The notes: generated from the sequence alone by a model not told the origin. Counted from the stretch's first letter, positions 22,145 through 37,100 are shown. The stretch: DNA of 64,000 nt from Plazaster borealis (GCA_021014325.1 CM037469.1:12280663-12344662), one strand, 5' to 3'. Numbers and translations: made by a program.

Positions 22145-25100
22145 TCGACTCTTTTATAGCGCAATTCCAAAGAGTGATCATCGCGCTTAAAACATTATTA
22201 CCCCTGGTCACTGGGCCATTTATTTAATTCCTTAAACCATCTCAGCTCCCTGGAGAGTATTACAGCCTGTACTGTCAAGTAATGTAGCGCACTAAGCTAA
22301 ATCAATCACAAGAACAATCTCTGTCCTCACAGGTACCCATTTACACCCCTGGGTGAAGAGAATCAATTGTAGTTCAGTGTCTTGCTCAAGGACACAGGTG
22401 TCATGACTGGGATTCAAAACCCACACCATTAGTGATGTGAAATCTTACTCTATACTGTAAAATAATTTTTCTGTTGTCCAGGGTAATCCTACACGTTTAT
22501 CATTTTAATAATAATAGTAATTATAACAAAGCATTTATAAGGCGCACAATCTCTGAAAAAAGTATTCATTCAAAGGCGCCGGTCAGTGAAATGGAGGTTA
22601 AATGAAAGCCGGAATTAATTATGTATGAGGGGTAGACTGATCGAAGAGGTGGGTTTTCAGGTGGCGTGTGAAAAGGGATAGGTCCCGAATTGCCCTCAGT
22701 TCATCTGGCAAGGAGTTCCAAAGTCGCGGTGCCAGGGAGGAAAATGCACGGTCGCCATAGCTTGCTAGACGAGTCCTTGGAACAAAGAGTAGGTCAGATG
22801 AAGATCTGAGACCAGGTCTTTTTATTAAAATGAAAACCTTAACTTACACATTGTGGTTTGTAACAAGCCTATGACGAAATTTACCAAAGAACTAGTCATC
22901 GCCGACCATGCTGCTGTTCACAATTAATAATAATAATAATAATAATACCGGCACAAACCAGCAACAGCCCTTGCTGAATCTTGTTTCGGTGACTTTGGGG
23001 TACATGTACTGTGCTTTAAATGTGGCCCGCCTTTTACGCAGGAAAATACGGTAGTTGTGATATTTGAAACCCTCATTGTAGTAACATGTATCTTAACCCT
23101 CGATCCTCCTTCCAAGATTGTCTGGAGGATCTGGGGTTACGATTATTGCAAACTAATGGCAGCAGGGCTCAAATTTTGGGGCAAAATCCACAAGACTGCA
23201 GGGCTTTTAGCTCAAAACTTTTACTGGACCAGAGAATTTGTTACAAGACTGGAATCAAAATGAGAAGAACACTATACATGTGGCTACACAGTTTCACATT
23301 TTGAGCTGTTTTTGGAACAAGCACTAAGAGAAGAATTTATCTCATTTTTTCTTATGGGTAATACTCAACAGAATTTAAAGATATTTGTATGATATATCAG
23401 TTTAAATTAAAAATGCAGTGAGGTGTTATTATTCAAAAACACAAGACCGCCGGACTTGTACGATCGTAAGTTTACTGGCCCGACGCTAAAATCACTGGCC
23501 TCGGGCCTCCGGTCCATTGTTAATTTTGAGCCCTGGACAGTCAGTGTACTCCAAGAAGTTACGCTGGTTCAGAGTCTCAGGAATAAAATAGTGGCTGTCT
23601 AGCAGCCATATTTTGTTTTTTGTTTTTTTTCCGAAATGGTCCAACCCTTAAGGCCATCCATAAATTCTAATTCCTTCCCAGATGGGGATGGCTGTATGGC
23701 TCGCTAGATGAAACACAGTGCTTGGCCCAATTTCATAGAGCTGATTACATGATTAAGCACAAGAAGTTACTAAAATCATAAAACAATTTTTTGCCTACCA
23801 GCCAAAATGCAATGTCACACACATGCACCATTTGTCACTGGTTTCCTGCAAATTGTTGCTTAGCAGAAAATTGTTAATGGCACTGGACACGTTTGCTAAT
23901 TACTCAAAATATATGTTAGCATAAAAATTACTTGGTAACCAGCAACGGAGAGCTGTTGAAAACATTTTGAGAAACGACTCCCGCTAAAGTAACGTACTTT
24001 TTGATAAAGAGGTAATTTCTCACTAAAATATTTCAATCTGAAAAAGACTTCAAGCCTGAAGTCTTTTTCAGGCATCTGAAAGCACACCAATTTGTGCACC
24101 AAGGGTGTTTTTCCTTTCATTATTCACTCGCAACATCGATGACCAATTGAGCCCAATTTTTTCACAGGCTTGTTATTTTATGCATGTTGGGATACACCAA
24201 GTGAGAATACTGGTCTTTGACAACTACCAAACATGTCCAGTGCCTTTAAGCAATATTTCATGCTTAAAACCCTAACCACCCCAGGCCTGCCAAAATCAAA
24301 CACATGATTTGTTGAAATTTGGATGGTCTAGTAGGCCTACTGTGAAAAGAACCCACTAAATCACAGTCCAGAAGCACAGGACCTGTTGGAGTATGATGGG
24401 TTGTGTACTGTTCCAGTGTATAAACTGTTGGAGTATGATGGGTTGTGTACTGTTCCAATAAGTAAACTGTTGGAGTATGATGGGTTGTGGAAGCTTTCTA
24501 GTAGAAATGCTTAGGGGGTTAGTTAAGAAGCTCTATGAAATCGACACCTGGTCTCTCTGTAGACTACACTGTTGTACATGTAGCTTCCGGAGTAACCTCA
24601 ATGTCATACACAATTGTGCTGAACATTCTAAAAACCAAATATTTATTTCATGATGTACTTTTATGGAGATAGTTAATTTACGTGTCTAGCATAATTTGCA
24701 AGTTTTGAATGCTAACTACTAGTTAACTTGAGGATCTACTTCTTAGGTGCTTCCCCAGCCCCAATAGCTGGTTCCCCTATCAGCAAAGTGCTTATTGCCA
24801 ACCGTGGGGAGATAGCTTGCCGTGTGATACGCTCGGCACGTAAACTAGGCATCCAGACGGTGGCTGTGTACAGCGATGCTGATAAGAACTCAATGCACGT
24901 TGCAATGGTAAGACCACTTTCTTTGTGCATACTCCACTTTGTCACTTTTCATCAATTTCATTGATCCTCTTAAAGGTATCGTACACGTTTGGCAATGACT
25001 CAAAACAAATATTAGCATAAAAACTTACTTGGCAACAAGCAACGGAGAGCTGTCGATAGTATAAAACATTGTAGGAAACGACTCCCTCTGAAGTATTGTA

Positions 25101-28100
25101 GTTTTTGAGAAAGAGGTAATTTTCACAAAAATAATAAAAACTTCTTGTAAGAAGTTTTTATTCCTATCTGAAAGCACACAAATTTGTACAACAAGGGTGT
25201 TTTTTCTTTCGTCATTTTCTTGCAACTTCGATGACCAATTGAGCCCAAATTTTCACAGGCTTGTTATTAATGCATATGTTGGGATACACCAAGTGAAAAC
25301 ACTGGTCTTTGACAATTACCAAACGTGTTCAGTGCCTTTAAAGCAAATGTACAACATTGGTAATTGTCAAAGACCAGTATCCACACTTGATGTGACCATA
25401 ACAAACCTGTAAAAGTTTAAGCTAAATCGGTCTTCGGAGTCATGAGAAAACAGTGAAAAACCCCATTATATATTTTCACTGTTTCCAAACATTGGATTGT
25501 ATCACCAGTGATGAAGACTAATTGTTGTACTTACATGAATTTCCTAAAAACTATAGCATTTCAAACATATTTCAAGGGAAGTTTTCCACCATGACCATCT
25601 TTATACCATGTGAGTTGTGCAAATATGTGAACATTTATATTTTCAACCTCTTACCAATGTTGTACACACCCTTTAAAGGTAGGATCATCGTTTGGTTTTT
25701 ATCAACAGAATTAATGCTGATTTATTGGCAAAATTATAAAGAAAGATACAACGAAAGTCACCTGTGAAAGTTTCAGCTGAATACAATGTGTCTACTTGAT
25801 GAGAAAACAGCAAACAAAATTCAATGTATTTTAACATGAACATCAAATCCATCCATGTTTAGTGAGGGGACAGCAGTACCAACCGCATTCTCTGGCTGCA
25901 GCATTCGCTAACGGACACCGACCCGCAGAAATCTGAGAAATGATTCATGCATGAATCTTTTCTCAGATTCAACTGTTTTTATTGTTTTCTAATCAACGTG
26001 GGGCATTTCAGACAAAAAAATGTTAACAGGATTGCTTACTACCATTACAGATAGAAATTACAAAATTTTGTTTCTGGGTCATTACCAACAAGCACAAAAA
26101 GTAGCTAAGCAAAACAAAATTTTGCTTATTAGAATGAGGTTACCAGCAGAATATACTGTGTCACATGCAGCACTGTGACTGGTATCCTGCCTATTTTGGT
26201 AGCAAAGTCGTCTTGCTTATGAAACCTATAAAATCAGGCCTTGATAATAACTCAACACCTAAATCTTGGACCTTATTTGCTTTTAAAAGTATGTTTGGCT
26301 TTGCAAAACCAGGGAAAGAACTTGTGTGGGTTCTCCCCATCCACAAGATAGCGAATTGCGGGCCAATATGCACAAAATACGGCTGATAGGCCTACGCAAA
26401 AAAAAAAAAAAAATTAAACTTGAGATAAAATTCACAAAACTCATAAAGATAAAACCATGCTCAAGATTGCACACATAGGGCTTTTAAAACCCAAAATTAA
26501 CCCCACGGAGTAAAACAGTTTTTTGAGAACCTTGTTTCAATTCAGCGTGTTTAGGCTAATTTTCCCAAGTAAATATGGGTCTAGAATGCCCCATAGTTTC
26601 AAAAGATCTTGCGGAACACCCTGCTCAGGAAGGTTTGCTTAATTTAGATTCAGAAATGTTTGAGTTGTAGCCGGTGACTCTAGCTTTCCCCTTTGATTTG
26701 ATCTTACATCAGGCAGATGAGGCGTACAACATCGGCCCAGCCGCATCTCAGCTGAGCTACCTCAATAAGCAGCGCATCATCGAGGTAGCCAAGGCCTCGG
26801 GTGCTCAGGCCATCCATCCAGGGTACGGATTCCTTTCAGAGAACACGGAATTCGCCGATCTGTGCGATCAGGAAGGAGTCATTTTTGTTGGGCCACCATC
26901 GTCCGCTATCAGAGATATGGGAATCAAAAGGTTGGTTAAATTTTGGTAACCTTAAAAAAAAAAAAAAAGAGGCCAATCTGAACTCCTTCATTAAAACAAA
27001 AATGTCTTCCTTGATTTCTTGGCAGCACATCAAAAGCCATCATGTCAGCGGCTGGAGTGCCAATCATTGAAGGTTACCATGGGGAGGACCAATCAGTGGA
27101 GAGATTGAGGGCGGAGTCAGAGCAGATTGGGTATCCTGTGATGCTCAAGGCAGTCCGAGGGGGCGGTGGTAAGGTACGGTTGAGTCCCACTCTTATTGAT
27201 TCCAGATGTTCTGTCCCGTAGCACCTTGTAATCCACTTTAAAGGCAGGGTATACCTTTGGTAATTACTCCAAAAATTAATGAACATAAAAACTTACTTGG
27301 TAAAGAGCACTGGAGAGCTGTTGATATTATAAAACATTATTAGAAACGAAACCCTTTTAAGCATTGTATTTTTTAGTTTAAGAGAAAGAGGTAATTTTTT
27401 CACCTCGGGCGTCTGAAAACACACGCTTATGCAGTAAGGGTGTAGTTTTTGTTCTTTTAGTATTTTCTTGCAACTTCGATGACCAATTGAGCCTAAATTT
27501 TCACAGGTTTGTTGTTTTATGCCTATTTTGGGATACACCAAGTGTGGATACTGGTCTTTGGCAATTACCAAAAGTATACCCTGTCTTTAAGGATACATAT
27601 CAGAGTTTCTCATCACTCAAAATGAGATACGCAAAGATAAACTACAGACACGGTATTCTGTGAGTTCCATTTATATTGAATTAAACGGATCACTCGACTA
27701 TTGTCGATGGATTCCTAGGCCTCTACTTTTTCCTTAATGTGCAACCTCACTTCCTTGTTAATCCTCCTACTGTCTGACAATTCAGTATCATCCATTGTGG
27801 CTTTAGTTGATAGATAAACTATGCCAGCCTGCAATGTGATATCAAGTGGTAAATGCATCTACACAGTACACAGTTAACCCTCCTACTGTCTGGCTATTTA
27901 ATCTAATCCACTGTGGTATTGGTTGGTAGATAAACTATGTTGGCCTGCAATATGAAATAATAAAATAATAATAATAGTTGCTTCTTACATGTATATAGCG
28001 CTCATATCAGTCACTCAGTGACGCTCAAGGTGCTTCATTCAACAGTCAGTATTTTCCTGCAAGGTATGGAGCTACGTTTCTGAAGTATGATGAGACCTAC

Positions 28101-31100
28101 TCTTTTACATAGCACCATGTAGTGGTTTACAAGGTGCTGTGGCGCAATATGCAGTCAATCAAACCAGGAACACCGGCATTACACAACACACGGGACCAAC
28201 GGCTTTACATCCCATCCGAAGGACGCAGCAATAATGGTTAAGTGTCTTGCTTAAGGACACAGGTGTCACGGCCGGGACTCGAACCCACACTCTGCTGATC
28301 AGAAACACCAGAGCTTGAGACAGGTGCTCTTATCCGCTCGGCCACGACGCGCCTTATCAAGTGGTAAATGCATCTACACAGTACACAGTCAACCCTCTTC
28401 TATCTGACTATTTAATATCATGTGGTTTTGGTTGAGAGATAAACTATTGCCAGCCTGCAAGATATCAAGGGGTAAATGCAAACTACACATTACAAACATG
28501 TACTGTGCACCAGTTGTGCAAATATCCACAACTCTTGCACTTGAATGGTTTCAAATGGCCGGTCAACTCCCTGTAAAAACGTTACCAGAGTGTAGGAGGG
28601 TTCAGCTGGTACTCGTTACTAATCATCCTGAGAAATCCTAGCAGTCTGTTCGTATACCACTGATGTTCTTTACAGGGTATGCGCATCGTGATGACAGCAG
28701 AAGATTTTGACGAGGCTCTAGACTCTGCCAGAAGGGAAGCTCTGAAATCCTTTGATGATGACGTCATGCTTGTGGAAAAATTTGTGGATACACCAAGGTG
28801 TGTTGATATTTGGCCATAAATAAAAAAATTATTGATCGTCCCCACTCGACTCGTTGAAACCCCTCGACCCCATTTTTTTTTTTTTTTTTTTTAAAGAAAA
28901 GTCTTTTCAATGATCTCTTTCAGTCAAATTTGGCTCCCAGATTATTCAGCTGATATTTTTTCAAAATTTTTTCAAAATCAAAAGGTTTGTTCATGTTGGC
29001 AAAAACAAGAACAATTCTTCAAATATTTACTTAGGCTACACTGTGTTTTAGTTTTTTTGAAAATGTTCACAGAAAATGTCATCTGAGAGTTAAATGGGTT
29101 TAACAAAACAATTAAAAACATCAAAATCACACAAACCCTCTGTTTTATAGTGATTGTGATGATTTCGTTATTCTTTATTTCATTTTTTGGACGATTTTAT
29201 TTTGTATGTGTTTTTAAAGTGACATTTGGCAGCATTAACACCAAAGGACTCGAGCCCACACTCTGCTGATCAGAAACACCAGGGCCCAACTTCATGGCTC
29301 TGCTCACCTAAGCAAAGAATCGGCGCTTACGGAAGCAGGGAATTCCGCGAATACGTCAAGCGTCATTCACGGGTTAGCAGGGAATTGCTGCTTGTGTGGT
29401 GTGTACTCCACAATACTAGGCATTCTTCGCTTATACACAGCTAGTGCAGAAATGTTGGCGATTGCACAGTAAGCGTAGAATGGTGATCATAAGCGCATAA
29501 TTCGGCGGTAAGCAGAGCCATGAAATTGGGCCCAGAGCTTGAGTCCACCATAAAATTAACCTGCCATCTTTACGCCCATGGGTTATAGTGTTTTTTATAC
29601 ACAGCACACACAAATCTTCGTCATTTGACTGATAACACGTGTCACATGTCATCCATTTTTTTTTCCATGCACATCATTGTTGCTGCCGCAGCCAGTGGCC
29701 TCAGCCATATATCCAAAGTCGCACTATTCGGACAGGGCAAGTTCACCATGACGTCAACCTGAGTGTTTTTCTTTGCAGGCATGTTGAGGTACAGGTCTTT
29801 GGTGACAAGCACGGCAACTACGTCTACCTGTTTGAAAGAGACTGCAGCGTTCAGAGACGACACCAGAAGATCATTGAAGAAGCGCCTGCGGTCAGTTTGG
29901 ACTAGAACCATTATCATGCTGCTGCCACCATCTTGGTCATGTTCCTTGTATCCAGTAGCAGTAATGAATGCTTAAAACCATTCATTGCACAAAAAAAGAA
30001 CCAGACTATTTCTCCTTCCTTGGTTACATTGATTTGAATGGGAGAAAAATCAAGATGGCCGCACCATGATAAAGGTCTACAGCTATCAATAAACTACCCA
30101 TCATCACCAAGAAGATCCATGCAAAAACTAAAGAGCCTAGAGAATGGCCATTTAACATAAATAGAGCAATACCACAAATATCGGCGAAAGTAAAATCACA
30201 AATCTAAAGATTTGTACAATTTTTTCGTGATAGGCATTTATTAAGGGCAATAACAGTGTGTGGAAACGGTCTTCACTGCATGGTAATGACCTTGGTTGGT
30301 GGCTGGCCATTGTAAATGGACCGAGCTGAAGGTTTGAATTGGACTAGTCAATTTAGCGCCACATAATTCCATGTGAAAGACATGGTCGGCTCGGTCCATT
30401 TAACAGCGGCCAGCCACCAACCAAGGTCATTACCACGCAGTGAAGACTGGCTCCTCACACTGTTATTGCATAATTTAAAGCACAAGATGCGCATAACAAC
30501 ACCCTTAGCAACAGCCGCAGCCATAGCTGCAGCCACCGTTTTCTTCCTGGAGCTTGCCTGGGACTGGTTGCCAGTAGAGTACAATGTACCTCGTGTGACA
30601 AATTGCCATGTTGAGTTGGATATTGCTATCAAGGTTTATAATAATACCGAGTTCTTATATAGCGCTTTATCGCACCCGATGGGCGTATCAAAGCGCTCAG
30701 TAAGTTTTTCCTGCAAGGCATGCGGAGCTACGTTTTTTAAGTCTGAGACCTATTCCTTTACATTGCACCATGTAATGGTTTACAAGGTGTTGTGGCGCAA
30801 TATGCTGCCGATCAAACCAGGAACACAGAGGCAAACCCCTACTCTTTACGATAAGTGCACTGAGTTCTTTCACGTGCATTACACAACACACGGGACCTAC
30901 GACTTACGTCCCATCCGAATGATGAAGCAATAACGGTCAAGTGTCTTGCGTAAGGACACAAGTGTCACGACCGGGACTCGAACCCACACTGTGCTGATCA
31001 GAAACACCAGAGCTTGAGTCCGGTGCTCTTATCCGCTCGGCTGTAACACATGGTTGGAGCCATACATGTATGTCACAAATGTCACAAGTGTCACGACCGG

Positions 31101-34100
31101 GACTCGAACCCACACTGTGCTGATCAGAAACACCAGAGCTTGAGTCCGGTGCTCTTATCCGCTCGGCTGTAACACATGGTTGGAGCCATACATGTATGTC
31201 ACAAATGTTTGGATTTAACTTTCTTTTCTTTTTTATAACCACAGCCTGGACTTCCTGAGGAAGTGCGGAGGAGTATAGGTGAGGCAGCTGTGAGGGCAGC
31301 AAGGGCTGTCAACTACGTCGGCGCAGGTATTGTTGAGCAATTAATCCCCGGCGTTTATCATTTGAGGGTTAAAAACCAGGCTTTCGTTTTGACTAGTGCA
31401 TCCAATCACACGGCAGAAATTCGTAGTCACACACACGTGTACACAGTTTACATTGTGTATAAACAACATTACATACAAATATTATGTACACGTGCGCAGC
31501 AGCAGACGATCGAAAAATTCCTGCTGATGGTGTAGCTGACAAGCACATCACTTCGGAGCGGACCAATCATAGCACAGATATGGAAAGCTTACATCATTGC
31601 CCGTTTGTCCAATGAAATCATTGTATCCAATGAAATCATAGGGTCTGTAAAACCAGTGCCTGTCTTAAACTTGCGGATAAAGACAGGGGACCAGTCTAAC
31701 CATGTACTTACAAATGTACCCGTTGTATTTGCTGCCACCTAGTGTCCCAGTGTCCACCATGGAATAGTTTTATGTGGCGAGTCTGCATGCACTTGCTGGA
31801 CACCGCAGCAGGTTGGACACAGCTTAAGGCATCTGCATGAAACTTAAAAACCGCATACATGTATGGAGTTGTGAATGTGCCCTAAGATCATTAAACAGCT
31901 ACTGGAGCGAAATTATTTTAACGGGAATGCTTTTTGAGCTTGTTTATAATGTGTTTATCATTGAATTGTAATTATATTTTTGTTTCACTTCTGAATTTTG
32001 CGGTACTTTTGATCAAAAATTAAGCTAGCTACACTTCTGCCGTTGAAGGCTTGCGTAAAAATGACAATACTTTGACGTCATTTGTGGGAGGTTGCTTTAT
32101 TATACCTCCATGTTGCGACAAAGCGGCTACACAAAACGGAGCTCCCACGTAACATGGGTGATGACATAACGGGGCCTTTTCGCGAATGTTTCTGAAAAGC
32201 ACCAGAGAAGGGTATTCAAAATGATCGTTTTCTTTTACAATTAAAATCTGTTTACTCTCATGTGAACTGAATTTCCTCATTGAAAACATTTGAAATGAAT
32301 TTCAGCAAAGATCACTTGTTGCCTTTTTTGTTCAAGCTGGTCTTTAAAGGCACTGAACACATTTGGTAATTGTCAAAGACCAGTGTTCTCACTTGGTGTA
32401 TCCCAACATATGCGTAAAATAACAAGCCTGTGAAAATTTGAGCTCAATTAGTCATCAAAGTTGCAAGAAAATGATGAAAGAAAAAACACCCTTGTTGTAC
32501 AAATTTGTATGCTTTCAGATAGGAATAAAAGGCTTCAAGCCTGAAGTCTTTTATTATTTTATTGAGAAATTACCTCTTTCTCAAAAACTACATTACTTCA
32601 GAGGGAGTCGTTTCTCACAATGTTTCATATTATCAACAGTTCTCTGTTGCTTGTTACCAAGTAAGTTTTTATGCTAATATTTATTTTGAGTAATTACCAA
32701 TCGTGTACAGTGCCTTTAAACTAACAACTATGAAAAACCTTCTTGATTCGGTCGTCTGATCAGGTACGGTGGAATTCATCATGGACAGTAAGCAGAATTT
32801 CTTCTTCATGGAGATGAACACAAGACTTCAAGTGGAGCACCCAGTCACAGAGATGGTGACGGCGACTGACTTGGTAGAATGGCAACTAAAGGTGGGAATG
32901 ACCCGTAGTGTAACCATACATCACGGGAAAGCTCAACTAGAGAAAGTGGCCAGAATAACACATCCTTTTCCTCTTTACCAACTCACACCTGTTATCTCCA
33001 TGTAATTCTATTTCCAAACAGTGGACTTTAATGTTTTGATTGGATCATGAGCAAGCCACTTGTGATGCTGACTGGCCTAGGCAGATTAACTGCTCATCCA
33101 ATAAAGTTTACTGACCCAAGTAATGACAATGTAAACACACTCACTCGCTCAAAAGCAGGGCTCGAATTTTACACTGGACCGCAGGCCCCAGGCCAGTAGT
33201 GTTGGGCCAGTGAACATCTGAACAGACAAGTTTGGCGGTCTTGTGTATTTTTAATTGTATATTAATGAAGAATATTACCCCACTGGGTAATGTCTTGAAC
33301 AAACAATAATATGTTCAAATGTTGACTTTGATCTGATGAAATACCATTCAATTCTATTGAGTAATGACATAATGAAGTACATACTTAATACCCGTAAAGG
33401 CAAATGAAATTAATCTTCTCTTACATGTCTTGGCGCTTGTTCAAGTAAAAACAGTTAACTTAAATGCAAGTTAAACTGGGTTTAGCTTTCTCTTATTTTG
33501 ATTCTGGTCCTTGAAAAATGAATTTTGGTCCAGTAAACATTTTGAACCACAAGTCTTGTGGATTTTCCTCCAAAATTCGAGCCCTGAAAATGATGTACAT
33601 GTATAGTTTCCAAGTTTTGCTGGCCAAACTCGGAAATTCTTGAATGGAACTAATACTGGATGTAATTGTAGGTCAACCCATGTAGACAAAAAAAATTCCT
33701 ACTGTTTTCCAAGGGCCAACTATCATGCCAGCCATTGGAATGTTATCTATGGTCTTGGTTAAATATTATTCCAAACGCGAACATTGCTTTACTTGCAAAT
33801 TGGCTTATTGTGCATTCATAAATACCCCAGACAGTTTCGCTACTCCTATTGGTGGAGAGCGCGTCACGTGGGGGTGTTTAAACGGTTGATAAAGACACAG
33901 CTGAAGCTGTTTAAGACCGGCTGGCTTCGCGTGTTGGGCGCGCAAGCTCATGTACACCAATTTAAATTACGCAGAACGCAATTCATAGCTATCAGTAACA
34001 GCGCGTAATATGTGTATACACGCAAAAGTTTTTGGAAATTTGCAAACTTCAAAAAATTCGCAAAAGAAACAGTGTGACATTGTCTATAATTGTGATATTA

Positions 34101-37100
34101 TATTGCTTTTTAACATAAGGGCATTTATGAATGGGAATAAAAGAGTAGTGACTCGTTCTTAAACGGCCGTTTAAAACCTTGCAGGGTCGTGGCCGTGTGA
34201 TAAAGGCGGCCACGACCCTGCCGGTTTTAAACGGCCGTTTAAGAACTCGTCGCCTACTCTTTTATTCCCTTATTAACAACTGTGTAAGATACAACCTTTA
34301 GCCAAACTGAGTTATGACCTTGCTGCATCAGTTCAACAATTCAACTACTCACAGAGCTGCCAACTCTCCTTGACTCTGCAGAAAGTTCCCTGAAATTAAA
34401 CCAATCTTTCCATGTTCTGATGAACAAATTTAGAAAACTCCTTGATAATGGAAACCTTTTCCCCCCGTTATGTTGAGTGTAATTCTAAATATCTCCCTGA
34501 TTGTTGGACAAAATCTCCCTGATTTGTTGTTTAAAATCTCGCTGATTTGTTGTACAAAATCACCCTGGTTGCAAGCTGCAAATAATGGTAGCTCTGATTT
34601 AGATCAAAATCTCTTTAATCATCAAAATGACTTCTGTTAAAAAAAAAAGCTACAAGAGATGTTCCTTTTGGGTCTGGAAGGGGGAATAGTTTAATCCACA
34701 CCGTTCTTTCCTGTCGTCCCAATTCTGGCGACTGTTCATCAGTCAGTTGGTCGTTTGTCACGGAGGAAGTTACCTCATATTTGTCACGGTTATTTCAGGT
34801 AACCCATCCCTCGGCTTCTACGCAACCTGAATCTGGGTCTCCTTTTTCGTTATTCAACTGACAGCTGGCCCTCAGTGTCCTGCCAAAATCTACAGACAAG
34901 CTTCACTTTGAGAAACAAAATCACATTCTTAAATATTCATCCCTGATTGCAAGATGCAAATGTTGGCGGCTCTGTACTCATGTCGTTTTTATTGTTTGGT
35001 TTTTGTTTTCCTTCAAAAGGTTGCCGGTGGTGACCCTCTTCCTCTCAACCAATCAGAGCTCCGCCTACACGGCCATTCCTTCGAGGCGAGGATCTACGCC
35101 GAGGATCCCGATAATAACTTCTTACCAGGCGCTGGACCCCTAGTCCATCTATCACCCCCAGAAGCAGACCAGACGGTGCGGATAGAGACCGGCGTCAGGC
35201 AGGGTCAGTCACATTTCATTTCATTTTCAACCCCAACTCCCTGTAGTGATTTACTAGGATTCTTCCTTACTATTAATTCCAAGACCTTACGGTAACTCAA
35301 CACCCAACTGTTGGACTCTGATTATGGTGGTATGCCTGATCCCATGTAAAGCATGATCAGTTTACTAGTGCAGTGATCCTCAGTCCAACACCATACAGTA
35401 ACTCAACACCCAAACTGTTGGACTCTGATTGTGGTGGTAAATTCCTGATCCTTTGTAAAGCAGTCAGTTTAATGCAGTCCTTAGTCCAACCGTAGCTCCA
35501 TGGTACAACAGAATCAAACAAACATTCAATTTGATTTTGAAGGGGAGGGGGTGGTCACGGTTGACTATTATTTTATCCTAATTGTGATCATAAGTGTGAA
35601 GCTTTCCTCCTTGTAATTTTGTTGAAATTTGATTGGGGAAAAACTAGCTCCCCCCTTCTTCGCCAGAGGCCTGCACTGGGGGGTGTCCTGCACTGCTGCA
35701 ATCGTGTAGATGTTGATATGCACTATAAAACTACATATTGTACAATGATAATGTGGTTTAACGTCGCATTTAAAGTACACAGAATTGTCAGTGAGGTGTC
35801 CTGCTCAAGGGCGTAGAGTCTTGCCAAAAGATTCCAGAAGAAAAGATTCCACAATGTAGTGAACTTCTTGGATTTTTCTTGGGAATATTTGCTGAGGTGA
35901 GGTACAACACTGGTCAGTTAACTGCCCCTTCAGTTTCCAAAAAACTCTGTTTAAAAGTCATTCGTTCTTCCTTTTTGCAGGTGATGAAGTCAGCACGTTT
36001 TATGATCCGATGATCGCAAAGCTGGTGGTATGGTCAACGGATAGAACAAGTGCCCTGGAAAAACTCAGAAAAGCTCTCAGAAATTATCATGTAAGTGTAT
36101 GATTTAGATTTTACTCGCACACAAATGTGGGATCAGCACTTTATACTCTAGTGCATTTCAAGTCTTGCAGGGGGGAAAACCCACAGGCTACTCGGAAGGG
36201 ACTCGAACCCACGACCCTCGTGAACCGGGTTCAAGTCCTGCCTCGGACTAGATCCCCATGTGTGCTTTGGGTTTTCTGTTCCTACCTGATGCATGATGTT
36301 GGGTTCCATCTTTAGGTGTTTTTTCCCCAAAGTCCAAAACTGAACATTTCAAAATCATGTTCTCGCCACTGGTATCTGTTGGCCTGTGGGTCACAACACT
36401 ATTCACTAATCGCCAGAAATTATTTTCTTTTAAAATAAAAGTATTGACCACTGGCTTTCCCTTCAATGCAATGTAGACAAAATACCTGGATACAAAGTAT
36501 GTTATACCATTTGATCATGAACAAACTTTTCTCTCTTTTTTTTTCTGTAGATTGTTGGTCTTAAAACAAACATCAGGTTTCTAGACGATCTCGCCAAGCA
36601 TCCAGAATTCATCGAGGCCAATGTACATACAGGTTTCATTCCGCTACACGAAGATGAGCTGTTAAAGAAAAAGGGCGCCCTCAATAATCGGACATTGTGC
36701 CAGGCTTCAATAGCCATGATACTCTTTGAGCAGGACAAGGGTCAGCACGAGGCTGTCTCAACGGGAGGTAAAGTTCCCTCGTCCAGTCTTCCCGCAGTCT
36801 CCCAAGATGTTCTGTTTCCTCTCGCGATCATCCTACAAGCCGTTGGCCAAAACAAAATTGTTGTCAGTGTTAGCAAAACTGTTTCTGGAAAGAATCCTCC
36901 CTTGAATAAAAAGATGCAGTAAAACAACCTTTTACTAAGTTTCTACTATTCTGTTTCACGGGTTTAAAGATCCATTTTTTATTTTAGGGGTGGGCGGGGG
37001 AGGGGGGTGATTAGGTAGGTATGGAATGACCTGGCACCCCCTCTTAATTCAGGCAAGATATTCTACCTACTTCAATCTGATATCCAATTTGTTTGCTCTC

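Larger units (their letters stand above)
23725..24540. repeat. Palindromic CCCAATTTCA element split by a TTAA element
   Basis: Left end GGCCCAATTTCATAGAGCTG, right end near 24520-24540 AAGAAGCTCTATGAAATCG. The interval 23874-24249 is a separate TTAA element, inserted at a TTAA in GAAAATTG|TTAA. The remainder also holds the 42-bp tandem repeat at 24381-24490. Confidence 0.6.

Noticed and set aside
30937..31302. 121-codon frame with an internally duplicated segment
   Set aside because: The duplication is the 126-bp tandem repeat (a multiple of 3, so it preserves frame) of a SINE head; not a gene.
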